Shown here piece after piece: positions 1 to 8,511 of a stretch of 64,000 nt of DNA; the first letter of the stretch is position 1, and each line of letters begins with the position of its first letter. A program made the position numbers and the translations under genes. Origin of the DNA: Brevundimonas sp. (GTDB lineage: Bacteria; Pseudomonadota; Alphaproteobacteria; Caulobacterales; Caulobacteraceae); assembly GCF_030682035.1 (NCBI RefSeq), contig NZ_JAUXQZ010000016.1, forward strand, positions 62,001 to 126,000, in the 5' to 3' direction. Below the pieces are notes generated by a model that was given only the letters and a program-made list of their open reading frames with translations, searched no databases and was not told the origin of the DNA.

Positions 1-842
1 CGGGACCGCTGCCGAGGGGCGGCGGTCTGCCCCCCCTGCCGGACCCGCCCCGCAGGCAGATGTCGCCGGGGATCCTGACGGGCTCAATGATCCCGCGCGC
101 CGCTCCGGCTTCCGCACAGGCACAGGCTCAGGCTGCCATCCCGTCGATGGCGCGAGCGCCCCAACCGCGTGAAGAACCGGCGTCGCCGTCCATTCCCGCC
201 GCCGCGGTCCCGACGCCCGACCTGACGGTCCGTCCCCTGCCGTTGGCAGAGCCGGAACCGGTTCGCACCCCGGAGCCCGCTCGCTCTCCCGCGCCGCCCG
301 ACCGCACGCCGGTTCAACCGGTCGCCGTCGCGGCGAAAGCCGCCGCGAATCCGCCCGTCAGCAAATCGCCCGGCCGAGCCCCGCTCTATGCCGGGATCGC
401 GCTTGCCGCCGTGACCGTCCTCGCCCTGGGCGGCTGGATCTGGACCCGACCGCCGGTCGAGACGCCCGCGCCGACCGTTGCAGCCGCGCCGGCGCCCGCC
501 GTCCCGGCCACGGAAGTTGTCGTGCCGGAGAGCCCGCCGACTCCGGTCCCCGTCATTGACGCCGCCGCCGAGGCGCCCGCGCCCGCTCCCGCCCCTGTGG
601 TCGCCGCGCCGCCCGCCAGACCGACCTCAACCGCAGCGGCCCCGGCGCGGACGCCGCCGCCCTCGACAGCCCGGCCCGCGTCTCCGGCGCCCGAGGTCGT
701 CGCCCCGCCGCCGGCGGCCACCACCGCGCCGCTGATCGAGATTGTCCCCGCACCGGTCCCCGCCCCGCCCCCGACCGCGGCCGAGAGTCTCCCGACTGAC
801 CCCGATGCGCCTATTGCGACGCGACCCCAGCCTATCGGCTAG
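1..842 (+). CDS. Pro/Ala-rich single-pass membrane protein, 5' end cut by window
   Basis: The reading frame is open from the first bases of the window, so this is the C-terminal part of a longer protein; the first in-frame ATG is at 60. What is visible is a low-complexity Pro/Ala/Val stretch, one hydrophobic segment of about 20 residues (begins near nucleotide 378, ALAAVTVLALGGWIW) and a second long proline-rich tail to the stop. Such a layout (disordered region, one membrane span, proline-rich periplasmic tail) is common in envelope-spanning or regulatory proteins, but no catalytic domain lies inside the window and no function can be assigned. The TAG stop overlaps the stop codon of the convergent gene on the other strand (shared CTAG). 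Confidence 0.65.
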   Translation, partial: GPLPRGGGLPPLPDPPRRQMSPGILTGSMIPRAAPASAQAQAQAAIPSMARAPQPREEPASPSIPAAAVPTPDLTVRPLPLAEPEPVRTPEPARSPAPPDRTPVQPVAVAAKAAANPPVSKSPGRAPLYAGIALAAVTVLALGGWIWTRPPVETPAPTVAAAPAPAVPATEVVVPESPPTPVPVIDAAAEAPAPAPAPVVAAPPARPTSTAAAPARTPPPSTARPASPAPEVVAPPPAATTAPLIEIVPAPVPAPPPTAAESLPTDPDAPIATRPQPIG

Positions 843-1216
843 CGGATGGCGACGTAGCCGCGCTCGACCATGCGGCGCAGGCCCTCATAGGCCTCGGCCA
901 GTTCTTCATAGGCGGAACGGGCGGAAGCCAGTCGCGCGATCTGATCGGGGGTCGACGGTGCGCCCGATTCCGACTGGCGCAGACCTTCGGAAACCCATTT
1001 GGCGCGCGCCGTGGCCGTCAGCACGGCCAGCTTCTGGAACATGGACGCGTCCAGCTTCGGCAGCATCTGGCCGATGACCTCACGGTTGGCGACGAAGGTC
1101 GAATAGTCGATCTGCTCCAGCAGACCGCGCAGCCGCCGCTGCTCCTGCGGATCGATGTCCTGGGGCTCGAAATGGTCGCGCTGGCGGCGATAGCTGGAGG
1201 TCTGGATGGTCGACAT
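839..1216 (-). CDS. conserved small cytoplasmic protein of unknown function
   Basis: A 125-residue protein starting MSTIQTSSYRRQRDHF. It is charged, has no signal peptide or membrane segment, and is predicted by eye to be mostly helical, with Leu/Ala-rich heptad-like stretches (for example RLRGLLEQIDYSTF and the C-terminal SAYEELAEAYEGLRRM). Coding looks genuine from length, codon use and position. It converges on the upstream membrane-protein gene, sharing the bases of the two stop codons, and diverges from the reductase gene at 1345 across a 128-bp gap. I do not recognise a family. Confidence 0.7.
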   Translation of the reverse strand: MSTIQTSSYRRQRDHFEPQDIDPQEQRRLRGLLEQIDYSTFVANREVIGQMLPKLDASMFQKLAVLTATARAKWVSEGLRQSESGAPSTPDQIARLASARSAYEELAEAYEGLRRMVERGYVAIR

Positions 1217-1344
1217 CGAACCGTTCCGTAATGACGTTGAACGGAGGGTGCGCCTCGTCGATTAACGGGGGGTTGCGTCCTGTCGCCGGAAGTTGAGACT
1301 TGGGCGAAGGCCCGCGCGTGGGGTCGGCTTGAGGAGATGTCGTC

Positions 1345-2010
1345 ATGACCGGCAAGGTGCGCGTCGATTGCTTCGCCGTCTCGGTCGACGGATTCGGCGC
1401 GGGACCTGACCAGAGCCTTGACCATCCCCTCGGCCTGGGCGGCGAGGGCCTGCACCGCTGGTTCTTTCCGACCCGGACCTGTCGGGCGAATTTCGGCCAG
1501 ACCGGGGGAGAGGAGGGGGTCGACGACGATTTCGGCCGGCGCGGCATGGAGGGTCTGGGGGCGTGGATCCTGGGCCGCAACATGTTCGGGCCGATCCGGG
1601 GCGACTGGCCCGACGACGCCTGGAAGGGCTGGTGGGGCGAGAAGCCGCCCTATCACGTTCCCGTCCTCGTTCTGACACACCACGCCCGCGATCCGATCGA
1701 GATGGAGGGCGGCACGGTCTTCCACTTCGAGACCGGGGGGATCGAGGCGGCGCTGGAAAAGGCCCGGACGCTGGCCGGCGACAAGGACATCCGCGTCGGC
1801 GGCGGAGCCGAAACGATCCGGCAGTACCTGCGGGCCGGGCAGATCGATGAGATGCATGTGGCGATCTCGCCCGTGCTGCTGGGGCGGGGCGAACCACTGT
1901 GGGCGGGGCTGGACCTGCCGGCGCTCGGCTACGAGGTGATCGAGAGCACGGCGGGCGAACGCGCGACCCACCTGCGCATCGGCCGTCGGGCCGACCGGAC
2001 GAAGGACTGA
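1345..2010 (+). CDS. dihydrofolate reductase family protein (RibD C-terminal-like)
   Basis: A 221-residue protein with the layout of the RibD-C/DHFR-like fold: an N-terminal strand with VDCFAVSVDGFGAG, a central GLGAWILGRNMFGPIRG segment typical of the family (GR.T.e motif region), then VPVLVLTHHARDP, and the nucleotide-binding GDKDIRVGGGAETIRQYL motif followed by DEMHVAISPVLLGRGEPLW. These enzymes use NAD(P)H to reduce pterin- or pyrimidine-like substrates, but the substrate of this subgroup is usually unknown. The ATG at 1345 has a GAGGAG ribosome site upstream. It is followed after two bases by a glutathione transferase gene, so the two are probably co-transcribed. Confidence 0.88.
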   Translation: MTGKVRVDCFAVSVDGFGAGPDQSLDHPLGLGGEGLHRWFFPTRTCRANFGQTGGEEGVDDDFGRRGMEGLGAWILGRNMFGPIRGDWPDDAWKGWWGEKPPYHVPVLVLTHHARDPIEMEGGTVFHFETGGIEAALEKARTLAGDKDIRVGGGAETIRQYLRAGQIDEMHVAISPVLLGRGEPLWAGLDLPALGYEVIESTAGERATHLRIGRRADRTKD

Positions 2011-2012
2011 CC

Positions 2013-2672
2013 ATGTCGCTGATACTGTGGTCCCACCCCTACGCCGCCTACGGCCAGAAGGCGTCCATCGCCCTTTATGAACTCGGCCTTCCGTTTAAGC
2101 TGAAACTGGTCGAGGGCGCGAACGAGGCGGTCATGGCCGAGTTCCGCGCCCTGTCGCCGTTCGGCAAGATGCCGACGCTGGTGGACACGGCGACCGGCGA
2201 GACCCTCTACGAGTCCAGCATCGTCATCGAGCATCTCGACCGGCGGGCCGGCGGCGGTCGGCTGATCCCCGCCGACCCGGGGGCGGCGCTGGAGGCGCGG
2301 TTGGTCGATCGGATGGTGGACACCTATGCCGGCGGCCCGATGAACCGCATCATCCCGCGGAAATTCCGCCCGGCCGGGAATGAAGACCCATTTGGCGACG
2401 CCCAGGACGCGGCCGTTCTCGCCGGCGCCTGGGACTGGCTGGAAGGACGGCTGGCCGACGGGCGGACCTGGGGTGCGGGCGAGACCTTCACCCTGGCCGA
2501 CTGCTGCGCGGCGCCGATCCTGACCTATGCTCGCCGGCTGGTTCCGTTCGGCGACCGGCCGAGGCTTCGGGCCTGGCACAGCCGCCTGATGGCGCGACCG
2601 TCCTTCGTTCGCGCTCTGGAAGACGCCGCCCCGTTCGGCGACCTGATGCCTGCGCCGCCCGCCGAGGACTAG
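2013..2672 (+). CDS. glutathione S-transferase family protein
   Basis: A 219-residue protein with a thioredoxin-like N-terminal half (LWSHPYAAYGQKASIALYELGL) and the conserved cis-proline glutathione site (FGKMPTLVD, followed by ETLYESSIVIEHLD), then an all-helical C-terminal half ending in the usual N-capping motif (GETFTLADCCAAPIL). The frame is open further upstream, but the ATG at 2013 lies two bases after the reductase stop and starts exactly where the family starts. It probably conjugates or reduces small electrophiles in the cytoplasm; the substrate cannot be read from sequence. Directly after the stop lies a palindromic element. Confidence 0.92.
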   Translation: MSLILWSHPYAAYGQKASIALYELGLPFKLKLVEGANEAVMAEFRALSPFGKMPTLVDTATGETLYESSIVIEHLDRRAGGGRLIPADPGAALEARLVDRMVDTYAGGPMNRIIPRKFRPAGNEDPFGDAQDAAVLAGAWDWLEGRLADGRTWGAGETFTLADCCAAPILTYARRLVPFGDRPRLRAWHSRLMARPSFVRALEDAAPFGDLMPAPPAED

Positions 2673-2782
2673 ACCATGTTTGCTTCAGGTCGAATCGACC
2701 TGAACCCAGAAAATGGTCCAGCATCACACTGGAGCGAAATCTGAGCCATGGCGGACTGCGTCCACCAAGACCGATTTCGCTC
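2672..2782. repeat. two adjacent intergenic hairpins (REP/terminator-like)
   Basis: The whole gap between two convergent genes folds into two hairpins. The first has an outer stem GACCAT (2672-2677) / ATGGTC (2713-2718) around an almost perfect 21-bp palindrome at 2684-2704 (arms TTCAGGTCGA / TCGACCTGAA). The second has arms GAGCGAAATC (2732-2741) / GATTTCGCTC (2773-2782) with a 31-base loop. There is no clear T-tract, so it may be a repeat element, a bidirectional transcription stop, or both. Confidence 0.6.
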
Positions 2783-3048
2783 TAGTGAGCCTCGGGCGGC
2801 CGCGCGGCCGGGCTGAGGTATTCGTTCTCGGGCTTCGGATGGGCGCTCAGCACGAAGCGGCGGTCGCAATAGGCGCATTCGACGAAATCGTCCCCGCCCA
2901 TGTCCATATAGACCAGCGGATGTCCCAAGGCTCCGCCGCCGTCGCAGGCCACGCGTTTGGTCGGGACCACGATGGCTTCCGGCGGGGGGATGATCGCATC
3001 GGCGTAGCGCGGCGGCATGGGCGACCCTGACTTGGTGGCGGCGGACAA
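2782..3048 (-). CDS. zinc-finger domain-containing protein (zf-CHCC, NDUFS6-like)
   Basis: An 88-residue protein. Its C-terminal half has the CHCC zinc-ribbon signature: VACDGGGALGHPLVYMDM followed by VECAYCDRRFVL, that is one Cys, one His and a CxxC pair. This domain is shared with the accessory complex I subunit NDUFS6 and occurs as a free small protein in most alphaproteobacteria, where it is thought to help complex I assembly or function. The longest frame starts at 3048; an internal ATG at 3018 (MPPRYADA) is an equally plausible start. It is convergent with the GST gene. Confidence 0.88.
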   Translation of the reverse strand: MSAATKSGSPMPPRYADAIIPPPEAIVVPTKRVACDGGGALGHPLVYMDMGGDDFVECAYCDRRFVLSAHPKPENEYLSPAARPPEAH

Positions 3049-3081
3049 CGGCCGACTCCCTAGAAGGACGAACCCCCGGCG

Positions 3082-3336
3082 TCAAACCGTCCGGGGCTTG
3101 CGGCGGAAGACCCGGTCGAACAGGGCCTTGCGCTTGCGGAACAGCGACCAGCCGAGGCAGCCGGCGGCGACCCACAGGCCGATCTCGCCGATCACCGCGG
3201 CCGGGCCGCCGATCAGGATCGACTCCCGCATGGTGATCTCCCCCATCCGGTTCAGGACGACCACGGCGGTGAAGGCCCCGTAGCCCAACAGACAGAAGGC
3301 GAATGCTGTCCAGCCGATCATCTTGGTCCGGTTCAT
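3082..3336 (-). CDS. small membrane protein, two predicted TM segments
   Basis: An 84-residue protein from the ATG at 3336, which has GGAG about eight bases upstream; the frame is open to 3387 but that extension is hydrophilic and covers the operator-like repeats. Two hydrophobic stretches (MIGWTAFAFCLLGYGAFTAV and IGEIGLWVAAGCLGWSLF) are separated by a short loop, and the end is strongly basic (KRKALFDRVFRRKPR), which suggests cytoplasmic tails. It resembles the short 'transporter suffix' type of membrane protein, which is only a suggestion. The divergent neighbour at 3502 is an ABC ATPase. Confidence 0.65.
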   Translation of the reverse strand: MNRTKMIGWTAFAFCLLGYGAFTAVVVLNRMGEITMRESILIGGPAAVIGEIGLWVAAGCLGWSLFRKRKALFDRVFRRKPRTV

Positions 3337-3347
3337 CACTTTCACTC

Positions 3348-3418
3348 CGTCAAGCGAACTGTTCATAATGACAAGCGTCCTAGACATTATGCCCCGCTAT
3401 GTCAAGCGTCATTGACAT
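3348..3418. promoter_or_regulatory. three spaced operator-like repeats
   Basis: TGACAAGCGTCCTAGACAT (3369-3387) and TGTCAAGCGTCATTGACAT (3400-3418) match at 16 of 19 positions, and a weaker copy starts at 3348 (12 of 19). The best copy is itself an inverted repeat, ATGTCAA / TTGACAT. They sit upstream of the small membrane-protein gene (3336, minus) and between it and the divergent ABC gene, so binding of a dimeric regulator would affect one or both. The TTGACA within the repeats may also act as a -35 element. Confidence 0.55.
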
Positions 3419-3501
3419 GGCCGGGCGGCGTCGGCGTCGGCCGCCCTTGGCGACGACGGGCCGCGCGCCTACCTAGACCGGTCACCGCCCGAAAGCCGCC
3501 G

Positions 3502-4476
3502 ATGCCTGAAGCCGCCGCCATGCCCATCAACGCCATCGAGGTCCGGGGGCTGGAAAAGACCTATGCGGGTTCGAAGAAGGCGCCGCCCAAGGTCGCCCTG
3601 CGCGGCGTCGATCTGGTTATTCCCCGCGGTTCCATGTTCGGCCTGCTGGGTCCCAACGGCGCGGGCAAGTCGACCCTGATCAACATCCTCGCCGGGGTGG
3701 TCAACAAGACCGGCGGCACGGCCGCCGTCTGGGGCCGCGACATCGACAAACAGCCGCGCGACGCCCGCGCGGCGCTGGGCGTGGTGCCGCAGGAGATCGT
3801 CGCCGACGTCTTCTTCACCCCGCGTGAGGCGCTGGAGGTCCAGGCCGGCTTCTACGGCGTGCCCGCGAACGAGCGGCGCTCGGATGAGCTGCTCGCCGCA
3901 CTGGGCCTCTCTGACAAGGCCCACGCCTATGTCCGCGCCCTGTCCGGAGGCATGAAGCGCCGGCTGATGGTGGCCAAGGCGCTGGTGCACAATCCGCCCA
4001 TCCTGATCCTCGACGAGCCGACCGCCGGGGTCGACGTCGAGCTGCGCCGCCAGCTTTGGGAATACGTCCGCCGTCTCAACGCCGAGGGCGTGACCATCCT
4101 GCTGACCACCCACTACCTCGAGGAGGCGCAGGAGCTCTGCGACACCATCGCCATCATGAACCGTGGCGAGGTCGTGGCCTGCGAGCCCACGCCGCAGCTG
4201 CTGCGCCGGCTGGACACGCGAAATGTGGTGGTGACCCCCGAGGGCGCCCTGAAGGCCCTGCCCAAACTCAAGGGCTTCGAGGCCGTCGCCCGCCCCAACG
4301 GCGCCTTCGCCGTCACCTATAAAAAGGGCCAGTCCTCGGTGGAACAGGTGCTGGCCGCCGTCCGCGCCGCCGGTGTCACCATCGCCGACATCGTCACCGA
4401 GGATCCCGATCTGGAGGACGTTTTCCTGGCGCTGACCTATGGGGACGCGAGCCAGGTCAGTCCGACCAAGGACTGA
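3502..4476 (+). CDS. ABC transporter ATP-binding protein (YadG/NodI type)
   Basis: From the ATG at 3502 the protein is 324 residues; an alternative start is 3520. It has a Walker A (GPNGAGKST, about residues 50-58), a signature motif LSGGMKRR (about 147-154), a Walker B ILILDEPTAGVD (about 168-178), an H-loop in LLTTHYLEEA, and a C-terminal extension of roughly 100 residues as in exporters of the ABC-2 class. It is close in layout to E. coli YadG. The partner permease would normally be the next gene, but no permease follows here, so the ATPase is an orphan in this window. Confidence 0.9.
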   Translation: MPEAAAMPINAIEVRGLEKTYAGSKKAPPKVALRGVDLVIPRGSMFGLLGPNGAGKSTLINILAGVVNKTGGTAAVWGRDIDKQPRDARAALGVVPQEIVADVFFTPREALEVQAGFYGVPANERRSDELLAALGLSDKAHAYVRALSGGMKRRLMVAKALVHNPPILILDEPTAGVDVELRRQLWEYVRRLNAEGVTILLTTHYLEEAQELCDTIAIMNRGEVVACEPTPQLLRRLDTRNVVVTPEGALKALPKLKGFEAVARPNGAFAVTYKKGQSSVEQVLAAVRAAGVTIADIVTEDPDLEDVFLALTYGDASQVSPTKD

Positions 4477-4564
4477 TGGTGTCGTCCGTGTCGCTGTTGT
4501 CGATAATGTCCCGGGTCGTTGTCGAGGTTGTCTTGGTCGAATTGTATTGGCCGCCTGACCACCC

Positions 4565-4939
4565 TTAGACGACCATCACCGTCCCGATGAGCAGCCGCGC
4601 CCCGGCCCGGCCCATCACTGTATTGGTCGCCGCCTGCAGCTGGGCGACCAGCCGTTCGACGTCGGGCGCGGTTCCCGGCAGCAGCACACTGGCAGACTGC
4701 TGGACCACCGCCGCATAGGCGGCGCGCAGGCGCGGGGCCGACTGGGCGACCCGGGTGCGCAGGGCGGCGTCGGGGGTGTCGATCCCGGTCTCGACCGTCA
4801 TCACGCCCAGCCGTCCGCCGGGTCGCCTGACATTGGCGGTGATGGTCGGCAGGCGCAGATAGCTGGCCTGCGCCGAGCCGCCGCCCTCGCTGGTCTTGAG
4901 CGGTTGGGTCTTCAATCCGAGAAGGGCGCGACGATCCAT
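4565..4939 (-). CDS. conserved hypothetical protein, FliL-like pattern
   Basis: A 124-residue protein with two parts: a short N-terminal segment MDRRALLGLKTQPLKT and a region (SYLRLPTITANVRRPGGRLG, then VMTVETGIDTPDAALR) resembling the beta-strand pattern of FliL-like or Tat-secreted small proteins, followed by an amphipathic helix region and a hydrophobic end (ARLLIGTVMVV). It has no clear cleavable signal peptide. It lies just upstream of bioB on the same strand, so the two could share a transcript. I cannot name a family with confidence. Confidence 0.6.
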   Translation of the reverse strand: MDRRALLGLKTQPLKTSEGGGSAQASYLRLPTITANVRRPGGRLGVMTVETGIDTPDAALRTRVAQSAPRLRAAYAAVVQQSASVLLPGTAPDVERLVAQLQAATNTVMGRAGARLLIGTVMVV

Positions 4940-4973
4940 ACGCCGAGGCTAGCGCGCGGCGCTTAAGGCCGGG

Positions 4974-5966
4974 TTACGCCGCCGCCTCGACCGCCGCCGG
5001 CTCCATCGGCCTGAGGTCCAGCAGGGCGAACAGAGCGGCGTCCTCGTCCTGTTCCGGATTGGGCGTGGTCAGCAGCTTGCCGCCGACAAAGATGGAATTG
5101 GCCCCTGCGAGGAAGCACAGGGCCTGCATTTCGGCGCTCATGGTCTCGCGCCCGGCCGACAGGCGGACCATGGCCTTCGGACAGACAATCCGCGCCACCG
5201 CGACGGTGCGGACGAATTCGATCGGGTCGATCTGGCCCTCCCGCTTCACCCGCTCGCCCAGCGGCGTCCCCGTGACGGGCACCAGCGCATTGACGGGCAG
5301 GCTGTCGGGATGGACAGGCAGGGTCGCCAGCGCATGCAGCAGGCTGGCCCGGTCGCGCCGCGCCTCGCCCATGCCGACGATGCCGCCGCAGCAGGTGGCC
5401 ATTCCGGCGTCGCGCACGTGCTGAAGGGTGTCGAGCCGATCCTTATAGGTCCGCGTGGTGACGACCTGGGCGTAGTACTCAGGGCCGGTGTCGAGGTTGT
5501 GGTTGTAGTAGTCCAGCCCTGCCGCCTTCAGCTGCCTCGCCTGATCGGCGGTCAGCATGCCCAGCGTGGCGCAGGTCTCCAGCCCCAGCGCCTTCACCCC
5601 CGCGATCATGTTCGCCAGTTTCGGCGTGTCGCGGTCCTTCAGCTCGCGCCAGGCCGCCCCCATGCAGAAGCGCGAGGCGCCGCCCGCCTTCGCCGCCATG
5701 GCCTCGGCGATGACCACCGTGGCGTCCATCAGCTTTTCGGCCTTCAGCCCGGTGTTGAAACTGGCCGATTGCGAGCAGTAGCCGCAGTTCTCGGCGCAGC
5801 CGCCGGTCTTGATCGACAGCAGCTGGCTCTTCTGCACCTCGGACGGATCGAACCACGTGCGGTGCACGGTGGCGGCGTCATAGACCAGTTCCATGAAGGG
5901 CCGGGCGAAGAGGTCCTCGACCTCGTCGAGGGTCCAGTCGTGGCGAGGGAGAGCGGGATCGGTCAT
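4974..5966 (-). CDS. bioB: biotin synthase
   Basis: A 330-residue radical-SAM enzyme that inserts sulfur into dethiobiotin, the last step of biotin synthesis. The radical-SAM cluster motif CxxxCxxC is present as C57, C61 and C64 ([12 protein letters not shown]), followed by the family-typical [14 protein letters not shown], the [15 protein letters not shown] segment, and the residues around the second [2Fe-2S] cluster ([21 protein letters not shown] and [10 protein letters not shown]). Length fits the family. The start codon at 5966 gives the expected N-terminus. No other biotin genes are adjacent. Confidence 0.97.
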   Translation of the reverse strand: MTDPALPRHDWTLDEVEDLFARPFMELVYDAATVHRTWFDPSEVQKSQLLSIKTGGCAENCGYCSQSASFNTGLKAEKLMDATVVIAEAMAAKAGGASRFCMGAAWRELKDRDTPKLANMIAGVKALGLETCATLGMLTADQARQLKAAGLDYYNHNLDTGPEYYAQVVTTRTYKDRLDTLQHVRDAGMATCCGGIVGMGEARRDRASLLHALATLPVHPDSLPVNALVPVTGTPLGERVKREGQIDPIEFVRTVAVARIVCPKAMVRLSAGRETMSAEMQALCFLAGANSIFVGGKLLTTPNPEQDEDAALFALLDLRPMEPAAVEAAA

Positions 5967-6004
5967 AAGGCGCTGTTTAGGCTCTCCGCCACGCCCCGAA
6001 AAGG

Positions 6005-6913
6005 TCAGATCTGGAGGCTCAGCTCGTTGCGCTTGAGATCGATGTGGACGACATCGAACAGCCGGAGGATGTCGAGCCCGATGATGATCGCCGGCTGATC
6101 CGCGAGTCCCCAGATCTCGAAGCTGTGGAAATCGCCCACCGCCACCGGCAGGCCGGAGATGGATATGCCGGCGAAGCGCAGCGACGGCAGGGACATCGCC
6201 TCTCCGGTCGTCGCCTCGCCGGTGGGGCTCTGGATCCGCCTTCGGCGCTGTCCGTCCGCGGGGACCAAAGGGGTGGCGCGACCCGTCCGGGCTGCGGCGC
6301 GATTCAGGATGGTGCCCTCGGCGCCCGAGTCGATGACGGCGATCGCGGCATCGCCGCCGATCCAGGCTGGTATCATCAGCAGATTGCCGAACCGCCGTTC
6401 CCCTGCGACGACCTGCGGAGTCTCGGAGGACATTCTGTCGAGAAAATTCCTCGCCGGAGCGTTGGACCGCGCGATGCGGACGCGCTGGGTCCCGCGAAAA
6501 TTCAGGATCACCTTGCTGTCCACCAGAAGATCGCAGCCCAGCAGGCCGTCCAGGCCCGCGATCGCCGATCGCAGCCCGACCGCCAGGCGGAGGAAGCGGA
6601 CGTCGAGCGCGCCGCTTTCCAGGCGCATGGCGCGGACGGCGGGCACGACTTCCCGCCCGATCAGCGTATGCATCCCGATCTCGCCGATGGATTCGAGCTG
6701 CAGACGCTCCGAGAGATCGCTGGAGATGACCGAGGCGTTGGCGGCCGTATCGACCACGAACTGGAACGGGCCCTGATCATTCAGGAAGACCGGGACCGTC
6801 GCGCGACCGCGTCGCTGACCTTCCGAACCAATCGCTTCCTGCTGGGCGAAGGCCGGAACAGGGCCGACCGCGATGCTCGCGCCGCCAGCTACCAACATGC
6901 GTCTCGTTACCAT
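6005..6913 (-). CDS. tandem retropepsin-like aspartic protease, exported
   Basis: From the ATG at 6913 (preceded by a G-rich ribosome site) the protein is 302 residues with a signal peptide ([19 protein letters not shown]). It has two copies of the retropepsin active-site pattern: [13 protein letters not shown] (Asp near 55) and [12 protein letters not shown] (Asp near 195), with family-typical [11 protein letters not shown] and [13 protein letters not shown] segments after each. Two domains in one chain form the pseudo-dimer usual in bacterial aspartyl proteases. The first motif reads DTA rather than the classical DTG. The frame stays open far upstream, antisense to ahcY, which is chance. 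It is divergent from ahcY. Confidence 0.88.
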   Translation of the reverse strand: MVTRRMLVAGGASIAVGPVPAFAQQEAIGSEGQRRGRATVPVFLNDQGPFQFVVDTAANASVISSDLSERLQLESIGEIGMHTLIGREVVPAVRAMRLESGALDVRFLRLAVGLRSAIAGLDGLLGCDLLVDSKVILNFRGTQRVRIARSNAPARNFLDRMSSETPQVVAGERRFGNLLMIPAWIGGDAAIAVIDSGAEGTILNRAAARTGRATPLVPADGQRRRRIQSPTGEATTGEAMSLPSLRFAGISISGLPVAVGDFHSFEIWGLADQPAIIIGLDILRLFDVVHIDLKRNELSLQI

Positions 6914-6989
6914 TCCCCCCCCGATCATCCAGAGAGGGATCAAGCCTTCGATCCACACCCTTGGCAAGGGCGCGTCGCCTCCGTGAGAC

Positions 6990-7005
6990 ATAAGGATATC
7001 CTTAT
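6990..7005. promoter_or_regulatory. perfect 16-bp palindrome upstream of ahcY
   Basis: ATAAGGATATCCTTAT is its own reverse complement and sits 70 bases before the ahcY start, in the gap shared with the divergent protease. Its size and A/T-rich ends suit a dimeric winged-helix repressor; ArsR-family SAH-responsive regulators control methionine-cycle genes in proteobacteria, so an operator of that kind is a reasonable inference. No such regulator gene is in the window. Confidence 0.6.
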
Positions 7006-7075
7006 ATGTTTCTTGCTCCTTTGCGCTGCGCCGTCTATTAGGCGCGCGAACAATCGACCGGAAAGCGCCCTGCCC

Positions 7076-8467
7076 ATGACCGACTACATCGTCCGCGACA
7101 TCTCGCTTGCCCCGTTCGGCAACAAGGAAATCGCCATCGCCGAGACCGAAATGCCCGGCCTGATGGCCTTGCGCGAAGAGTTCGGCCCACAACAGATCCT
7201 CAAGGGCGCCCGCATTGCCGGCTCGCTGCACATGACGATCCAGACCGCCGTTCTGATCCAGACGCTGGAGGCCCTCGGCGCCGACGTCCGCTGGGCATCG
7301 TGCAACATCTTCTCGACCCAGGACCACGCCGCGGCCGCCATCGCCGCCAACGGCACCCCGGTGTTCGCCACCAAGGGCGAGACGCTGGAAGAATACTGGG
7401 ACTATGCCCACAAGATCTTCGAATGGGCTGACGGCGGCTATCCGAACCTGATCCTGGACGACGGCGGCGACGCGACCCTGCTGTGCGTGCTCGGCCCCAA
7501 GGCGGAGAAGGACGGCACCCTGCTGGACAACCCGCAGAACGAGGAAGAGGAAGCCCTCTACAAGGTGATGAAGCGCTATATCGCCGAGAAGCCCGGCTTC
7601 TATTCGGCCATCCGCGACGCCATCGGCGGCGTGTCGGAAGAAACCACCACCGGCGTGCACCGCCTGTACGAAATGGCCAAGAAGGGCGACCTGCCGTTCC
7701 CCGCCATCAACGTCAACGACAGCGTCACCAAGTCCAAGTTCGACAACCTGTACGGCTGCCGGGAATCGCTGGTCGACGCGATCCGTCGCGGCACCGACGT
7801 CATGCTGTCGGGCAAGGTCGCCGTGGTCTGCGGCTACGGCGACGTGGGCAAGGGCTCGGCCGCGTCGCTGCGCCAGGGCGGCGCGCGGGTGAAGGTCACC
7901 GAGGTCGATCCGATCTGCGCCCTGCAGGCGGCGATGGAAGGCTATGAGGTCGTCACGGTCGAGGACGTGGCCGGCGAGGCCGACATCTTCGTCACCGCGA
8001 CGGGCAACAAGGACGTCCTGACCGTCGACCACATGCGGGCGATGAAGAACAACGCCATCGTCTGCAATATCGGCCACTTCGACAGTGAGATTCAGGTCGC
8101 GGGCCTGAAGAATTTCAAGTGGGACGAGATCAAGCCGCAGGTGCACCACATCGAGTTCCCCGACGGCAAGAAGATCATCCTGCTGTCGGAAGGCCGGCTG
8201 GTGAACCTGGGCAATGCGACGGGCCACCCCTCGTTCGTGATGAGCGCCAGCTTCACCAACCAGACGCTGGCCCAGATCGAGCTGTGGACCAACGCCAAAT
8301 CCTACGAGAATCAGGTTTACACCCTGCCCAAGCATCTCGACGAGAAGGTCGCCATGCTGCACCTGGGCAAGCTGGGCGCGAAGCTGACGACGCTTTCGAA
8401 GGAGCAGGCCGATTATATCTCGGTCCCGACCGAGGGCCCGTTCAAGCCGGACCACTACCGCTACTAG
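7076..8467 (+). CDS. ahcY: adenosylhomocysteinase
   Basis: A 463-residue enzyme that reversibly hydrolyses S-adenosylhomocysteine to adenosine and homocysteine, removing the inhibitor of methyltransferases. Visible signatures: [14 protein letters not shown] and [18 protein letters not shown] near the N-terminus, DDGGDATLL, the substrate region [17 protein letters not shown], the NAD-binding loop [13 protein letters not shown] (around residue 255), NIGHFDSEI, and the C-terminal tail FKPDHYRY that completes the neighbouring subunit's cofactor site. Length is usual for alphaproteobacteria. The ATG at 7076 gives the standard N-terminus. It stands alone, with the palindrome at 6990-7005 as its likely operator. 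Confidence 0.98.
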   Translation: MTDYIVRDISLAPFGNKEIAIAETEMPGLMALREEFGPQQILKGARIAGSLHMTIQTAVLIQTLEALGADVRWASCNIFSTQDHAAAAIAANGTPVFATKGETLEEYWDYAHKIFEWADGGYPNLILDDGGDATLLCVLGPKAEKDGTLLDNPQNEEEEALYKVMKRYIAEKPGFYSAIRDAIGGVSEETTTGVHRLYEMAKKGDLPFPAINVNDSVTKSKFDNLYGCRESLVDAIRRGTDVMLSGKVAVVCGYGDVGKGSAASLRQGGARVKVTEVDPICALQAAMEGYEVVTVEDVAGEADIFVTATGNKDVLTVDHMRAMKNNAIVCNIGHFDSEIQVAGLKNFKWDEIKPQVHHIEFPDGKKIILLSEGRLVNLGNATGHPSFVMSASFTNQTLAQIELWTNAKSYENQVYTLPKHLDEKVAMLHLGKLGAKLTTLSKEQADYISVPTEGPFKPDHYRY

Positions 8468-8511
8468 GCCACGGCCTGATAGCCTTTCCCGGCATGGCGC
8501 CGGGAGAGAGA

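Noticed and set aside
6929..7075. SAM/SAH riboswitch before ahcY
   Set aside because: The leader shows the palindrome but no multi-stem structure with the conserved bases of known SAH or SAM aptamers that I could trace; a protein operator is the simpler reading.
6005..8455. An 816-codon minus-strand frame covering the whole ahcY gene
   Set aside because: It is the aspartic protease frame running open antisense to ahcY because of high GC at third positions. Only the part from 6913 has protein features; ahcY on the plus strand is certain.
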